A DNA stretch of 64,000 nt from the NCBI RefSeq assembly GCF_001653795.1, contig NZ_CP011514.1, forward strand, positions 3,862,279 to 3,926,278, read 5' to 3'. Shown piece by piece: positions 17,622-27,405 of the stretch. The position numbers and the translations under genes are program-made. Within the stretch, counting starts at the first letter, position 1; every line of letters begins with the position of its first letter. A model generated the notes under the pieces. It made no database searches. It was not told the origin of the DNA and saw nothing but the letters and a program-made list of their open reading frames with translations. Origin of the DNA: Mitsuaria sp. 7. Lineage in GTDB: Bacteria; Pseudomonadota; Gammaproteobacteria; Burkholderiales; Burkholderiaceae_C.

Positions 17622-19427
17622 TTACCAGCCCAGGGTCAGCGAGTACGTCCCGCTGGTGCCCGAGTAGTAATAAGCCCGGACGTACACGACGATCGAGGAC
17701 GATCCGCTGTTCGTGTACGTGAAGCTGTCGACGGCGCCGGCGCCGTTCTCGCTGATCTTCAGCTGCCCGCCGCTGCTGTTCTGCAGTTGCAGGTCGAAGT
17801 CCTTGCCGCTGGCCGGTGCCAGGCTGGCGCTGAGCGTCTTGCCCGCGGGCAGCGTGATCTTGAAGTAGTCGTTGGTGTCGGACGTCGACAGGCTGCCCGT
17901 CACCTTGATCGGCGCGTTGATCACCTGCGCCGTGGCGCGGGTGTTGTTGGACTCGACCTCGGGGATCGTGCCGCCACCGCCGCCGCCCTTGATCGCGGTG
18001 ATCGCCGCGTTCGCGTCCAGCAGGCCGGAACCGCACTGGCTGCAGGTGCCGGGGAAGGCACGGGCGCTGTTCTTCAGCGCGGCCGTGATCTCGTCCGGCG
18101 TGGCCGTGGGCTTGGCGCTGTACAGCAGCGCCGCGACGCCCGCCACGTGCGGCGTGGCCATCGAGGTGCCCTGGTAGTAGGCGTAGCTGTCGGCGCCCGG
18201 CGTGCTGGTGCCGTTGTTCAAGGTCGACAGGATGCCGTTGCTGGCGCTGGAGCGGACGTCGCCGCCCGGTGCGGCCAGCGTCACGATGGCGCCGTAGTTC
18301 GAGTAGTACGCGCGGGCGCCGTAGCGGTCCGTCGCCGCGACCACCACCACGCCCGAGCAGTTCGCCGGGCTGGAGTTGGAGGCGTTCTGGTTCTCGTTGC
18401 CGGCCGCGACGATGATGCTGGCGCCGCGCGAGCGGGCGCCGTTGATCGCCGTCTGCGTCGTGGTGTCGCAGGCGCCGCCGCCGCCCAGCGACAGGTTCAG
18501 GACCTTGGCCGGCGTCGCGTTGGCCGGCAGGCCGGAGACGCTGCCGCCCGAGGCCCAGGTCATGCCGTCGGCGATGTCGGAGGTGTAGCCGCCGCACTTG
18601 CCCAGCACGCGGATGGGCTGGACCTTGGCGTTGAAGGCGATGCCCGCCACGCCCAGGTTGTTGTTGGTCTTGGCCGCGATCGTGCCGGCCACGTGCGTGC
18701 CGTGCCAGCTCGAGGTGGCGGCCGGATCGCCGGCCTGGCATTCGTTGGCGGCGTTGAAGTCGCCGGGATCGCTCGGGTCGCTGTCACGGCCGTTGCCGTC
18801 CACCGAGACGGTGGTGTCCACGATCATGTCGTAGCCCGCGACGATCTGGCCGGACAGGTCCGCGTGCGGCCGGTAGCCGGTGTCGATGACCGCCACCACG
18901 ACGCCGGTGCCGGTCGCCTGGTCCCAGGCGGCCGGCGCGCGGATGCCGCCGACGCTGTCGGACAGGTCCCATTGCGAGCCGTAGCTGCTGTCGTTCGGCA
19001 CGAACAGCGCGTGCATCTTGCGGTCGGGCTCGACGTACTCGACGTTGGCGTCCTGCGACTTGATCCGGTCGCCCAGCTCGCGCAGTTCCTGCAGGTTCAG
19101 CCGGCGGTCCAGCTTGAACACGTGGGCGCCGGTGCCCATCTGGCGCACCAGCGACAGGCGGGTGCCCAGCGGGGCGGCCAGTTGCTGCAGGCGCTCGGTA
19201 CGGGCGCCGATGGCGTCGCTCGCCACCGTTTGCGCCTGGATCGCGGCGCCCAGGCGCCCTTGCACGACGGTGCTGCCGTCCTTGTATTTCACGATCAGAC
19301 GATCGGTCTGTTCGCTCAGTTGCCGCGGGGCCTTGTCGATGTCCACCGACGACACGCCAGCCTGGGCGGCGCCCATCGTGACGAGACCCACAGCCAGCGC
19401 GAGGCTGAGCTTGTTCAATCGCAACAT
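17622..19427 (-). CDS. Secreted S8 (subtilisin-like) serine protease with PPC domain
   Basis: Extracellular protease of 601 residues. A signal peptide (1-23, ending AAQA) is followed by a propeptide-like region (about 30-135), the S8 catalytic domain and a C-terminal PPC domain (about 500-601; EVESNNTRATAQVI). The catalytic triad is Asp182 (VIDTGY), His242 (HGTHVAG) and Ser422 (GTSMATP), with Asn344 (AAGNE) for the oxyanion hole. The ATG at 19427 is chosen because GGAG lies nine bases upstream; the ATG at 19436 has no room for a ribosome site. It is monocistronic with a strong terminator. Confidence 0.93.
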   Translation of the reverse strand: MLRLNKLSLALAVGLVTMGAAQAGVSSVDIDKAPRQLSEQTDRLIVKYKDGSTVVQGRLGAAIQAQTVASDAIGARTERLQQLAAPLGTRLSLVRQMGTGAHVFKLDRRLNLQELRELGDRIKSQDANVEYVEPDRKMHALFVPNDSSYGSQWDLSDSVGGIRAPAAWDQATGTGVVVAVIDTGYRPHADLSGQIVAGYDMIVDTTVSVDGNGRDSDPSDPGDFNAANECQAGDPAATSSWHGTHVAGTIAAKTNNNLGVAGIAFNAKVQPIRVLGKCGGYTSDIADGMTWASGGSVSGLPANATPAKVLNLSLGGGGACDTTTQTAINGARSRGASIIVAAGNENQNASNSSPANCSGVVVVAATDRYGARAYYSNYGAIVTLAAPGGDVRSSASNGILSTLNNGTSTPGADSYAYYQGTSMATPHVAGVAALLYSAKPTATPDEITAALKNSARAFPGTCSQCGSGLLDANAAITAIKGGGGGGTIPEVESNNTRATAQVINAPIKVTGSLSTSDTNDYFKITLPAGKTLSASLAPASGKDFDLQLQNSSGGQLKISENGAGAVDSFTYTNSGSSSIVVYVRAYYYSGTSGTYSLTLGW

Positions 19428-19841
19428 GCTTGTCATCTCCAGAGTTTCTCGATAGCCGCCGGGTTCACCGGCGCCTGCAAAGCCCCGACACCCTGGCGCG
19501 TTGGCACCTCCGGTGGGGCACGCCATCCGACCCAACTCGATTGGCGTGCGATGCAGTGTAGGAAGACAGTCGGGCGACAACCGACCCACCTGAAAGGGTT
19601 AACAGGAAGGAATACCCCTATAACCTTTTTGTGTCAAAACGCAGACTTTGATCTGTCAATCGCCCATTTCTTACGCCTAACGCGCTGATTCGTAAGGTTT
19701 GCGCGCCGTTTGCGAGCCCGCGCGAACGGCGTGCCCGGGGTGCCGGAAGCCATGCGCGGGACGCCTCGGATGGCGGGGGCGCAGGGGCTGGATTAGCCTG
19801 TGCGCCTTGTCGTTTTCACCACACATTGGTGACAAATAACC
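19428..19841. other. 414-bp divergent intergenic region between two secreted peptidase genes
   Basis: Upstream region of both the S8 protease (minus) and the M13 peptidase (plus). An AT-richer patch at about 19610-19680 is the likely promoter area, and contains the 12-bp palindrome TTGATCTGTCAA (19648-19659). No coding sequence or clear operator can be supported. Confidence 0.5.
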
Positions 19842-21878
19842 ATGTTCCCACTACGCCTGATTGCCGCCGCAGCGGCCTCCACCCTGGCCCTGGCCGCCAT
19901 GCCGGCCCGCGCGCTGGACGTCGCGAGCTTCTCGCCCGACGTGCAGCCTTGTGCTGACTTCTATGACTATGTGAACGGCCCGTGGGTCGCTCGCACGGAG
20001 CTGCCGGCCGACCGCACCCGCATCGGCAGCTTCGACGCGCTGCGCGTGGCCAACGACCGGCTGCTGAGCGACGCGCTGGCGGAGTTGCTGGCCAAGCCGG
20101 CGCTGCAGAAGTCGCCGGGGCTGAAGCAGGTCGCCGCCTACTACGCCAGCGGCATGGACCGGGCCGCCGTCGAGGCCCAGGGTCTCAAGCCGGTCAAGCC
20201 GCTGCTGGACCGCGTCGCCTCGATGAAGTCGGCGGAGGATCTGCCCTTCGCGCTGGCACAGCTCGGCCGCGTGGGCATCGCCGCGCCGGTGGGCGCCTCC
20301 GTGCGCGCCGACGTCAAGAACACCCGCGTGAACGTGCTGACGCTGGGCCAGTCGGGCCTGGGCCTGCCGGACCGCGACGACTACTTCAAGGACACCGACA
20401 TCGCCAAGAAGTTGCGCGCCGCCTACCGGCTGTATGCGCAGCGGCTGCTGTCGTCGGCCGGCTTCGACGCCACACCGGCAACGATCGACGCGCTGATCGC
20501 CTTCGAGTCGCAGCTCGCCGATGCGACGACGCCGCGCGCGCAGCTGCGCGATCCGCTCAAGGTCTACAACCCGATGACCACGCCCGAACTCAATGGCAAG
20601 GCGCCGGGGCTGGCCTGGGACGGTTACCTGAAGGCGCTGACGCGCAGCGACACGCGCGCCGGCGGCGTCGAACGGCTGATCGTCGCGCAACCCGAGTTCC
20701 TGGCGCGCGTCGGGCAGATGGCGGAGAAGGTCCCGCTCGCCACGTGGCAGACCTACCTGCGGGTGCGGGTGCTGGAGAACAGCGCCGCCCGCCTGCCGAA
20801 GGCCTTCGCCGAGGCCGACTTCGACTATCGCGGCGTGGCCATCACCGGCCTGGAGCAGCCGATGCCGCGCAACGAAGAGGTCATCCAGCTGATCGGCGGC
20901 CGCACCGGCGGCAGCCCGCTGGGACTGGCGCTGGGCGAGCTGTTCGTGTCCAAGGCCTTCTCGCCGGAAGCGCAGCGCCGCGCGACGCTGCTCATCGGCG
21001 ACGTCAAGGCCGCGATGAAGACGCGCATCCAGAACCTGGCGTGGATGAGCCCCGAGACCAAGGTGAAGGCGCTGGAGAAGTTGGAGGCGATGCAGCCCAA
21101 GATCGGCGCACCCGAGACCTGGCCGAAGTACGAGGGCATGACGCTGGACCCGAAGGACTTCGCCGGCAACCAGCTGCGCGCCGCGGCCTGGTTCCACGGC
21201 GAGCAGATCAAGGACCTGGACCGCCCGAGCGACCGCACGCGCTGGACCATGTCGCCCTACATCGTGAACGCGCAGGCGGGCGGCCTCAACGAGATCACCT
21301 TCCCGGCCGGCATCCTGCAGCCGCCCTTCTTCGACGCGAAGGCCGACGACGCCGTCAACTACGGCGGCATCGGCATGGTGATCGGGCACGAGATCGTCCA
21401 CCACTTCGACGACCGCGGCCGGCAGTTCGACAGCATCGGCAGCCTCAACGACTGGTGGACCGCCTCCGACGCCGAGAACTACAAGGCGCGCGCGGACCGC
21501 GTCGTGGCGCTCTACGAGAGCTACGAGCCGGTCAAGGGCACGCACATCAACGGCCGGCTGACGCTGGGCGAGAACATCTCCGACATGGCCGGCATGCCGA
21601 TCGCCTTCGACGCCCTGCAGAACGCGCTGCGCCGCACCGGGAAGACCGACAAGATCGACGGCTTCACCCCCGAGCAGCGCTTCTTCCTCTCCAACGCCAT
21701 GGTGTGGCGCAACAAGGCGCGCGAAGCGGCGCTGCTGAACCAGCTGCGCACCGATCCGCATTCGCCGGGCAAGTACCGCGTGCTGGCGCCGATGTCCAAC
21801 ATGCCGGAGTTCGCCAAGGCCTTCAGCTGCAAGGGCGGCGATGCGATGGTCGCGGCGGATCCGATCAAGGTCTGGTGA
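19842..21878 (+). CDS. M13 family (neprilysin/PepO-like) zinc metallopeptidase
   Basis: Exported oligopeptidase of 678 residues with a signal peptide (about 1-24, ending ARA). The zinc site HEIVHHF has His516, Glu517 and His520, and the third ligand lies in GENISDMAG (Glu577), with Asp581 close by; both motifs define M13. The N-terminal domain has the family opening CADFYDYVNGPW. M13 enzymes cleave peptides shorter than about 40 residues. It is divergent from a secreted S8 protease, so the pair could degrade external protein stepwise, which is inference. Confidence 0.94.
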   Translation: MFPLRLIAAAAASTLALAAMPARALDVASFSPDVQPCADFYDYVNGPWVARTELPADRTRIGSFDALRVANDRLLSDALAELLAKPALQKSPGLKQVAAYYASGMDRAAVEAQGLKPVKPLLDRVASMKSAEDLPFALAQLGRVGIAAPVGASVRADVKNTRVNVLTLGQSGLGLPDRDDYFKDTDIAKKLRAAYRLYAQRLLSSAGFDATPATIDALIAFESQLADATTPRAQLRDPLKVYNPMTTPELNGKAPGLAWDGYLKALTRSDTRAGGVERLIVAQPEFLARVGQMAEKVPLATWQTYLRVRVLENSAARLPKAFAEADFDYRGVAITGLEQPMPRNEEVIQLIGGRTGGSPLGLALGELFVSKAFSPEAQRRATLLIGDVKAAMKTRIQNLAWMSPETKVKALEKLEAMQPKIGAPETWPKYEGMTLDPKDFAGNQLRAAAWFHGEQIKDLDRPSDRTRWTMSPYIVNAQAGGLNEITFPAGILQPPFFDAKADDAVNYGGIGMVIGHEIVHHFDDRGRQFDSIGSLNDWWTASDAENYKARADRVVALYESYEPVKGTHINGRLTLGENISDMAGMPIAFDALQNALRRTGKTDKIDGFTPEQRFFLSNAMVWRNKAREAALLNQLRTDPHSPGKYRVLAPMSNMPEFAKAFSCKGGDAMVAADPIKVW

Positions 21879-22299
21879 CGCGCCGAACCCGCCGCGGCGA
21901 GACCCCGCCGCGGCCTTTGGGGCACTTCGGGGCCTGCCCGCCGTGAGGCGCGGCAGGCCCCGTGCCATTCAGGACCCGTGCCTTTCGGGACGGTCGCGCG
22001 GAAGTCATGGGCCAGCCGCCTCACACCCGGGGTCAGGTCTTGTCATCGCATCGTCATGCGCCGCTCCGACGGGAGTCATGCATGACTTTCGACCCGATGG
22101 ATACTGGGGAAAGTCGATTCACGGCCCGTCGCGACGACGTGCGTTTCGTCGCGCTTTTCCGGCGCTCCGCCCCCCGGCTTCGACGCTTGGTCGCGCGCCG
22201 CTTGGGCGATGCCCTCGTCCTGCCTACGCTGAAAAAAGACCGAGCGTTCCGCCACCGTGATGCGGGTCGCGACGGTTCCTCAGCCCACAGGAGCACGAC
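21879..22299. other. 421-bp intergenic region with two hairpins and a possible ORF remnant
   Basis: After the M13 gene come two G/C hairpins: CCGCGGCG / CGCCGCGG (about 21892-21913) and a ten-bp stem GGGGCCTGCC / GGCAGGCCCC (21929-21961), neither with a T-tract. A short reading segment from 22082 looks like the start of an ECF sigma factor (VRFVALFRRSAPRLRRLVAR) but does not continue as one. The rest holds nothing recognisable. Confidence 0.5.
21929..21961 (+). terminator. Hairpin downstream of the M13 peptidase gene
   Basis: Perfect ten-bp stem GGGGCCTGCC / GGCAGGCCCC with a 13-base loop, about 50 bp after the stop. There is no T-tract, so it may be a 3'-end stabiliser or act with Rho rather than as a classical terminator. 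Confidence 0.5.
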
Positions 22300-22833
22300 A
22301 TGCACGCCACCACCCGCCCCTCCCGCCTCGTTCGCACGGACTTCCTCCGCGCGGCCTCCCGCATCACCGTCGGCGCCGTCTTCGCCGTCATGACCGCCGG
22401 CGCCGCTCAAGCCGCGCCGGACGACCTGCAGCGCGTCGAGATCTCCGGCCGCCGTCCCGGCGAGATCCCGCGCACCGACGTGCGCGCCACCTGCCCCGGC
22501 GTCGACAAGGCGCTCGACGATCGCCTGAGCCGCGTCCAGTTCTTCGAAGGCAAGGAAGGCCTCTCCACGGTCAGCTTCCGTCTGAACGGCAACGTCATCA
22601 GCGAGGTGCAGGACCGCGGTCCCCTCGCCTACCGCACCGCGCTGCGCCGCGCCGTGCGCGCGCTGCAGTGCCAGGGCGCGGCGCGCGACACGCTCTACGT
22701 GATGCAGGTGTCGTTCCGCAATGAAGACGCTCGCGACGACATGGGCGGCCGCATCGCGCTGCTCGAGATGGCGCCGCCGGCGGCGGGCTCGGCGGTCGGC
22801 GCAGCCAGCGCGGCGATGGTCGACGGGCGCTGA
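22300..22833 (+). CDS. Exported protein, function unknown
   Basis: 177-residue protein with a signal peptide (cleavage after about residue 40, GAAQA). The mature part has one conserved-looking segment around TDVRATCPGVDKALDDRLSR and a possible disulfide pair (Cys in RATCPG and in RALQCQGA). No known domain is recognised. The start at 22300 follows AGGAG by six bases. It is followed after 74 bp by a Bug-type binding protein gene, but the functions need not be linked. Confidence 0.65.
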   Translation: MHATTRPSRLVRTDFLRAASRITVGAVFAVMTAGAAQAAPDDLQRVEISGRRPGEIPRTDVRATCPGVDKALDDRLSRVQFFEGKEGLSTVSFRLNGNVISEVQDRGPLAYRTALRRAVRALQCQGAARDTLYVMQVSFRNEDARDDMGGRIALLEMAPPAAGSAVGAASAAMVDGR

Positions 22834-22907
22834 TCGGGTTGTTCCGGGAGGGGACTCCGCGGAGTGCTGGCTACGATGGCCGGCACGACAACCCGGAGAC
22901 CCCATCC

Positions 22908-23912
22908 ATGCCCGTCCGCTCCACCGATGCCGCACGCCGTTCCCTGCTGATCACGGGCGCCCTGGGCGCCACGGCCGGTGCGCTCGGCTGGCCCGCCGCG
23001 GCGCGCGCGGACACCTGGCCGTCCAAGCCGGTCCGATGGGTGGTCGCCTACCCGGCGGGCGGCGGGTCCGATTTCCTCGCACGTCAGCTGGCGCCGGTGC
23101 TCGGCAAGGCGCTGGGGCAGACGCTGATCATCGACAACAAGCCCGGCGCGGCGGGCATCATCGGTACCGACAACGCCGCCAAGTCGCCGCCGGACGGCTA
23201 CACGATCCTCACCGGCGACAACGGCGCGATGGTCTTCAACAGCGCGCTCTACAAGAAGCTGCCCTACTCGCCGGCGGACTTCGCGCCGGTCGGCTTCATG
23301 GCCCGCTTCCCGCTGCTGCTGCTGGTGGTCAATCCCAACGCCGGCTTCAGTTCCGCCAAGCAATGGCTGGAGACCATCAAGGCCAGGCCCGGCAAGTACA
23401 GCTACGCCTCGCCCGGCGTGGGCAGCCCGCACCACCTGGCGATGGAGCTGCTGAAGGACCGCACCAACAGCTACATCGTCCATGTGCCCTATCGCGGCAC
23501 GTCGTTCGCGACGCAGGATCTGATCGCGGGCGTCGTGCCCATGGGCATCCTCGACACCGCCGCCGCCCTGCCCCATCTGCGCGCCGGCAAGCTGAAGGCG
23601 CTGGCGGTGCTCGCGCCCAGACGCATCGCCGCGCTGCCCGACGTGCCCAGCTTCGACGAGACCGGCGTGACCGGCGTGGAGGTCAGCGCCTGGCAAGGCC
23701 TGTTCGTCCCGAAGGGCACGCCCGATGCGATCGTCACGCGCCTGAGCGCGGAGTTGGGAAAGGCGCTCACGCAGCCGGAGCTGAAAGCGAAGCTGGAGGA
23801 CTTCGGCCTCGAGGTCGCGCCCGGAGACGCCCCCTCGCTGGCTCGTTTCATCCAGGCCGAGACGCAGAAGTGGCATGCCCTCATCCGCAGCCGCGGGATC
23901 TCGGCCGAATGA
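22908..23912 (+). CDS. Bug-family (TctC-like) periplasmic substrate-binding protein
   Basis: Periplasmic binding protein of 334 residues of the Bordetella uptake gene (Bug) family that serves tripartite tricarboxylate transporters. The ATG at 22908 (CGGAG upstream) gives a twin-arginine-like signal (RRSLLITGALG) ending ARA. Family segments are WPSKPVRWVVAYPAGGGSDF, IDNKPGAAGIIGTD and FVPKGTPDAIV. No TctA/TctB membrane genes are adjacent; orphan Bug proteins are common in Burkholderiales. The ligand, typically a carboxylate, cannot be read from sequence. Confidence 0.92.
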   Translation: MPVRSTDAARRSLLITGALGATAGALGWPAAARADTWPSKPVRWVVAYPAGGGSDFLARQLAPVLGKALGQTLIIDNKPGAAGIIGTDNAAKSPPDGYTILTGDNGAMVFNSALYKKLPYSPADFAPVGFMARFPLLLLVVNPNAGFSSAKQWLETIKARPGKYSYASPGVGSPHHLAMELLKDRTNSYIVHVPYRGTSFATQDLIAGVVPMGILDTAAALPHLRAGKLKALAVLAPRRIAALPDVPSFDETGVTGVEVSAWQGLFVPKGTPDAIVTRLSAELGKALTQPELKAKLEDFGLEVAPGDAPSLARFIQAETQKWHALIRSRGISAE

Positions 23913-24204
23913 GCCTGCTGGGGGCTGCGCCGTATTCCCGTGGATATATCGCAGATCCCGACCGCCCGGTCGGTCGCCCGATCGTCCACTGATAGCGCTG
24001 TCCTCCTCCGGAGGACGCCCCACCGATTACTTCCGGTGAGCGTGAAATAGCCCCGGGTTATCCCTTGAAGGGCGGTAGGCGAAACGAACCGATGGACTGT
24101 CATACGCAATACAGTTTGATCAGGCGCAAAGACAAAACGACAACGACGCGCTAGGAGACCTCCCCCATCACTCCCGTTCCGCCTCATCGCGGAGCCGTCC
24201 GGTC

Positions 24205-26139
24205 ATGAACAACAACAATGCCGTGCGCGCGACGGTGGCCCGTCGCGTCTCCATCTGGTCCAGTGCCGCGATTGCGGTGCTCCTGATCGTCATCTGCGGC
24301 GCCCTGTCCTGGGTGCTCACCAATCAGGCGCAGCAACGCACGCTGGACTACATGTCGGCGGAAGCGGCGTCGGTGGCGCGCGTCGCGGACGCCCTGGACC
24401 GCACGGCGCGGGATTCGGCCAACCGGCTGTACGACGTGCTCGCCGGCGACTTCGAAGGCGGCGCCTTCACGCTGGATGGGGACGGCGAACTGGCCTTCAA
24501 CGGCCAGAAGCTCAACGGCAACTTCGACGCGGTCGACCGCTTCACCCGCCGCACCGGCGGCGTGGCGACGATCTTCGCGCGCAAGGGCACGGACGACTTC
24601 ATCCGCATCACCACCTCGCTGAAGAAGGAAGACGGCTCGCGCGCCGTCGGCACGACGCTGGACCGCGCCGGCGCCGCCTACGGCAAGCTCTCGGCGGGCG
24701 ATACCTACGTGGGTCCGGCGACGCTGTTCAAGGTGCCCTACATGACGCGCTACTCGCCGATCAAGGACGCCGGCGGCAAGGTCGTGGGCATCCTGTTCAT
24801 CGGCTTCGACATGCGCGGTCTGCAGCAGGAACTGGTGAAGATGGCCGACGCGGTCAAGCTCTACGAGACCGGCGGGCTGTACCTGCTCGATCCGGGCAAG
24901 ACGCCGGCCGACGCGCTGCTGCGCGCGCATCCGCGCTCGCAGGGCAAGAAGCTGTCGGAAGTGATGCCGGCCGACCAGGCCGAGCAGTACGTCAAGACGC
25001 TCACCGAAGATCAGGACGGCGTGCTGGAAAAGGTCCAGGCCGTCTACGGCGACAACTACAAGGATGCGTTCGCCGTGGCGCGCAAGTCGCAGGCCACAGG
25101 CTGGTGGGTCGTCGCCGAGGCCTCGCGCGCGCAGGCGCTGGCGGCGCACAACACCACGCTGTGGGTGCTGTGGGGCCTGATCCTCGCGTCCGTCGTGCTG
25201 CTGGGACTGGGCGTGACCTGGATGCTGGGACGCTGGGTCGGGCAACCGCTGGCGGACCTGAACGAAGCCGTCGCCGCCGTCGCGGCCGGCGATCTGACCC
25301 GGCCGGTGGTCGTGCGTCAGCAGGACGACCTCGGGGCCCTGGCCGCGGGCGTCGAGCGCATGCGGCTGCAGCTCTCGCGCACCATCAACGAGGTGCGCCA
25401 GGCCAGCGATTCCATCGGCACCGCGTCGGCGGAAGTCGCCGCCGGCAGCCGCGACCTGTCGGCACGGACCGAGCAATCGGCCAGCCACCTGCAGGAGACC
25501 GCTTCCGCGCTGGAGGAACTGGCCAGCTCCATGAGCCAGACCGCGGCGTCGGCCGCGCAGGCCCATCAGCTCGTGGGCGAGTCCGATCGCGCCGCGCAGC
25601 GTGGCGGCAATGTCGTCGCCCAGGTCGTCACCACGATGGATGCGATCTCCGCGGCCAGCCGCCAGATCGGGGACATCATCGGCACGATCGACTCCATCGC
25701 GTTCCAGACGAACATCCTGGCGCTGAACGCCGCGGTCGAGGCCGCGCGTGCCGGTGAGCAGGGACGCGGCTTTGCCGTCGTCGCCGCCGAGGTCCGTCAC
25801 CTCGCCCAGCGCAGCGCGGAAGCCGCCAAGCAGATCAAGGGCCTGATCACCGCCAGCGGCGAGCGCGTGGAGTCCGGCGCCAAGCTCGTCGGCGATACCG
25901 GCGACGCCATGCGCGACATCGTCACCAGCGTGAAGCGCGTGACCGACATCATCGGAGAGATCTCCACCGCCTCGCGCGAGCAGTCGCAGGGCGTCACCCG
26001 CATCAACGGCGCCGTCGCGCAGCTCGACCAGGGCACGCAGCAGAACGCCGCGCTGGTCGAGGAAAGCACCGCCGCCGCGGAGAGCCTGCGGGAGCAGGCG
26101 CATCGGCTGGTGGCGCAGGTCGGGCAGTTCAGGGTCTGA
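24205..26139 (+). CDS. Methyl-accepting chemotaxis protein with Cache-type sensor
   Basis: Inner-membrane chemoreceptor of 644 residues. TM1 spans about 16-38, a periplasmic Cache-like sensor about 40-310 ([20 protein letters not shown]), TM2 about 315-338, HAMP about 335-390 and the signalling domain about 400-640. The hairpin tip is at about 495-525 ([20 protein letters not shown]). There is no C-terminal NWETF-type tether for CheR. Ligand unknown. A 292-bp gap precedes it with no obvious flagellar-sigma promoter. Downstream is a palindromic repeat split by an insertion sequence. Confidence 0.94.
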   Translation: MNNNNAVRATVARRVSIWSSAAIAVLLIVICGALSWVLTNQAQQRTLDYMSAEAASVARVADALDRTARDSANRLYDVLAGDFEGGAFTLDGDGELAFNGQKLNGNFDAVDRFTRRTGGVATIFARKGTDDFIRITTSLKKEDGSRAVGTTLDRAGAAYGKLSAGDTYVGPATLFKVPYMTRYSPIKDAGGKVVGILFIGFDMRGLQQELVKMADAVKLYETGGLYLLDPGKTPADALLRAHPRSQGKKLSEVMPADQAEQYVKTLTEDQDGVLEKVQAVYGDNYKDAFAVARKSQATGWWVVAEASRAQALAAHNTTLWVLWGLILASVVLLGLGVTWMLGRWVGQPLADLNEAVAAVAAGDLTRPVVVRQQDDLGALAAGVERMRLQLSRTINEVRQASDSIGTASAEVAAGSRDLSARTEQSASHLQETASALEELASSMSQTAASAAQAHQLVGESDRAAQRGGNVVAQVVTTMDAISAASRQIGDIIGTIDSIAFQTNILALNAAVEAARAGEQGRGFAVVAAEVRHLAQRSAEAAKQIKGLITASGERVESGAKLVGDTGDAMRDIVTSVKRVTDIIGEISTASREQSQGVTRINGAVAQLDQGTQQNAALVEESTAAAESLREQAHRLVAQVGQFRV

Positions 26140-26170
26140 TCCGCGAGGCGGAGGTACTTCCACCGCCGCT

Positions 26171-26199
26171 GGCCCTCACCCCTGCCCTCTCCCGCAAGC
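26171..26199 (+). repeat. Palindromic intergenic repeat, copy 2, left half
   Basis: Head plus left arm of the GGCCCTCACCCC / CCCTCTCCCGC repeat. The rest (GCAAGCGGGAGAGGG) lies at 27455-27469, on the far side of the IS481-family element. Removing the element and one copy of GCAAGC restores the perfect palindrome found at 11026-11063. Confidence 0.9.
26194..26199. repeat. Target-site duplication, left (GCAAGC)
   Basis: Six-bp direct repeat flanking the insertion sequence; its partner is at 27455-27460. It falls on the centre of the palindromic repeat, which fixes the insertion point. Confidence 0.9.
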
Positions 26200-26248
26200 T
26201 GTATGGACCGAGGACATGGGTGACAGGTGTGCCAGGACATGGGTAACA
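26200..26248 (+). repeat. Left terminal inverted repeat of the IS481-family element
   Basis: Begins TGTATGGACC and pairs with 27406-27454 in inverted orientation over 49 bp with four mismatches. Confidence 0.93.
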
Positions 26249-26261
26249 GGTCAGGTCCAGG

Positions 26262-27374
26262 TTAGTCAGCCTGGCACAGGTCAATCATGCGTACTTTTTG
26301 ATGGCAGAAGAAGACATCGAAGCTGCCATCAAGATCCAGGTGAGGTCGTAGGGCTACAGGCTGGCCGATGAGGCCTCTGCCGACGCGGTAGGTGTTGCCT
26401 TTGAAGGCGATCCGTCCACCGTATCCGACCCGGCGCACGATGGCGCCATCGCCATATTCGACGGGCCGCAAAGAGCTTGGCATCGAGCGCGGGCTGGCCG
26501 CGTAGCGGCTGGCTGGCGTGTCCATGCCCAGCGCTTGATGCGGGCGCTTGGCGTTGTACAGATGCCGCCACTGGATGAAGTGGTGCTGGGCATCGTCCAG
26601 GTCCTTGAAGTGCCGACTGGCCAGCAACTCGGCTTTCAGGGTGCGATGGAATCGCTCGTCCTTGCCGTTGGTCTGAGGATGCATCGGTCGGCTGTGGCTC
26701 AACCGCACTCCCAAGCGAATCAGCCAGACGCCCAGCTCGGTGAGTGCTCCGCGCGTCGGCGAGCCCCAGGGCGGACCGTTGTCGGCGTTGATGCGCTCAG
26801 GCAGCCCATAGCGCTCAAAGGCGCGCTGCAGCACCGGCTGCACGGACTCTAGCCGCTCGTTACTCAGCGCTTGCAGCACGATGTTGAAGCGCGAGTGATC
26901 GTCCAGCACGGTCAGCGGATGGCAGCGCTCAGTGTCGGTGGCGAAGTGGCCCTTGAAGTCCATCTGCCACAGTGCATTGGGCGTCTCGTGCTCGAAGCGC
27001 TGCCATGCCGTCGCGGCCTGGCTTGCTGCCGGGTCGATCAGGCCGTTTCGGCGCAGCACCCAGTTGGCTGTGCTGGCTGCTACGTGCACACCATGATCGC
27101 GCGCCAGCACCTTCGCGATCTTGCGACCGCCCCAAGCAGAACATTCGGCCCGCACTGCAAGCACCTGCGCCTGCAGCTGTTCGGGCGTACGAGTCGGCGA
27201 GGTGTGTGGTCGCCGAGATCGATCCTCGAGATCGTCTCGGCTGAGCCACTTGTAGCCTGTCTTGCGGCTGATCCCGCTGCGTCGACATAGCTCGCTGATA
27301 TTGGCGCCAGGCTGTCGGGCCAGTCGAACAAATTCCTCTCGTTGATCCTTCACGGTGTCTTGGCTCCAGGGCAA
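26262..27374 (-). CDS. IS481-family DDE transposase
   Basis: 370-residue transposase. A helix-turn-helix (about 15-50; ISELCRRSGISRKTGYKWLS) is followed by a second DNA-binding segment with the IS481/IS3-like WGGRKIAKVLARDHGVHV, then an integrase core with Asp139 (QMDFKGH), Asp198 (NADNGPP) and Glu240 (GKDERFH). The C-terminal part has LYNAKRPHQALGMDTPASRY. The start is a TTG at 27374 with GGGAGGA upstream. The frame is intact, so the element may be active. Confidence 0.95.
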   Translation of the reverse strand: MPWSQDTVKDQREEFVRLARQPGANISELCRRSGISRKTGYKWLSRDDLEDRSRRPHTSPTRTPEQLQAQVLAVRAECSAWGGRKIAKVLARDHGVHVAASTANWVLRRNGLIDPAASQAATAWQRFEHETPNALWQMDFKGHFATDTERCHPLTVLDDHSRFNIVLQALSNERLESVQPVLQRAFERYGLPERINADNGPPWGSPTRGALTELGVWLIRLGVRLSHSRPMHPQTNGKDERFHRTLKAELLASRHFKDLDDAQHHFIQWRHLYNAKRPHQALGMDTPASRYAASPRSMPSSLRPVEYGDGAIVRRVGYGGRIAFKGNTYRVGRGLIGQPVALRPHLDLDGSFDVFFCHQKVRMIDLCQAD

Positions 27375-27405
27375 CTTCGTCCTCCCGCTGACTAGGCGGG
27401 AAAAG

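Noticed and set aside
19648..19659. FNR-type site TTGATCTGTCAA between the peptidase genes
   Set aside because: The half sites TTGA and TCAA are four rather than six bases apart, which does not fit the FNR consensus TTGAT-N4-ATCAA.
23913..24204. Flagellar sigma (FliA) promoter before the chemoreceptor
   Set aside because: No TAAAGTTT / GCCGATAA pair with proper spacing was found in the gap.
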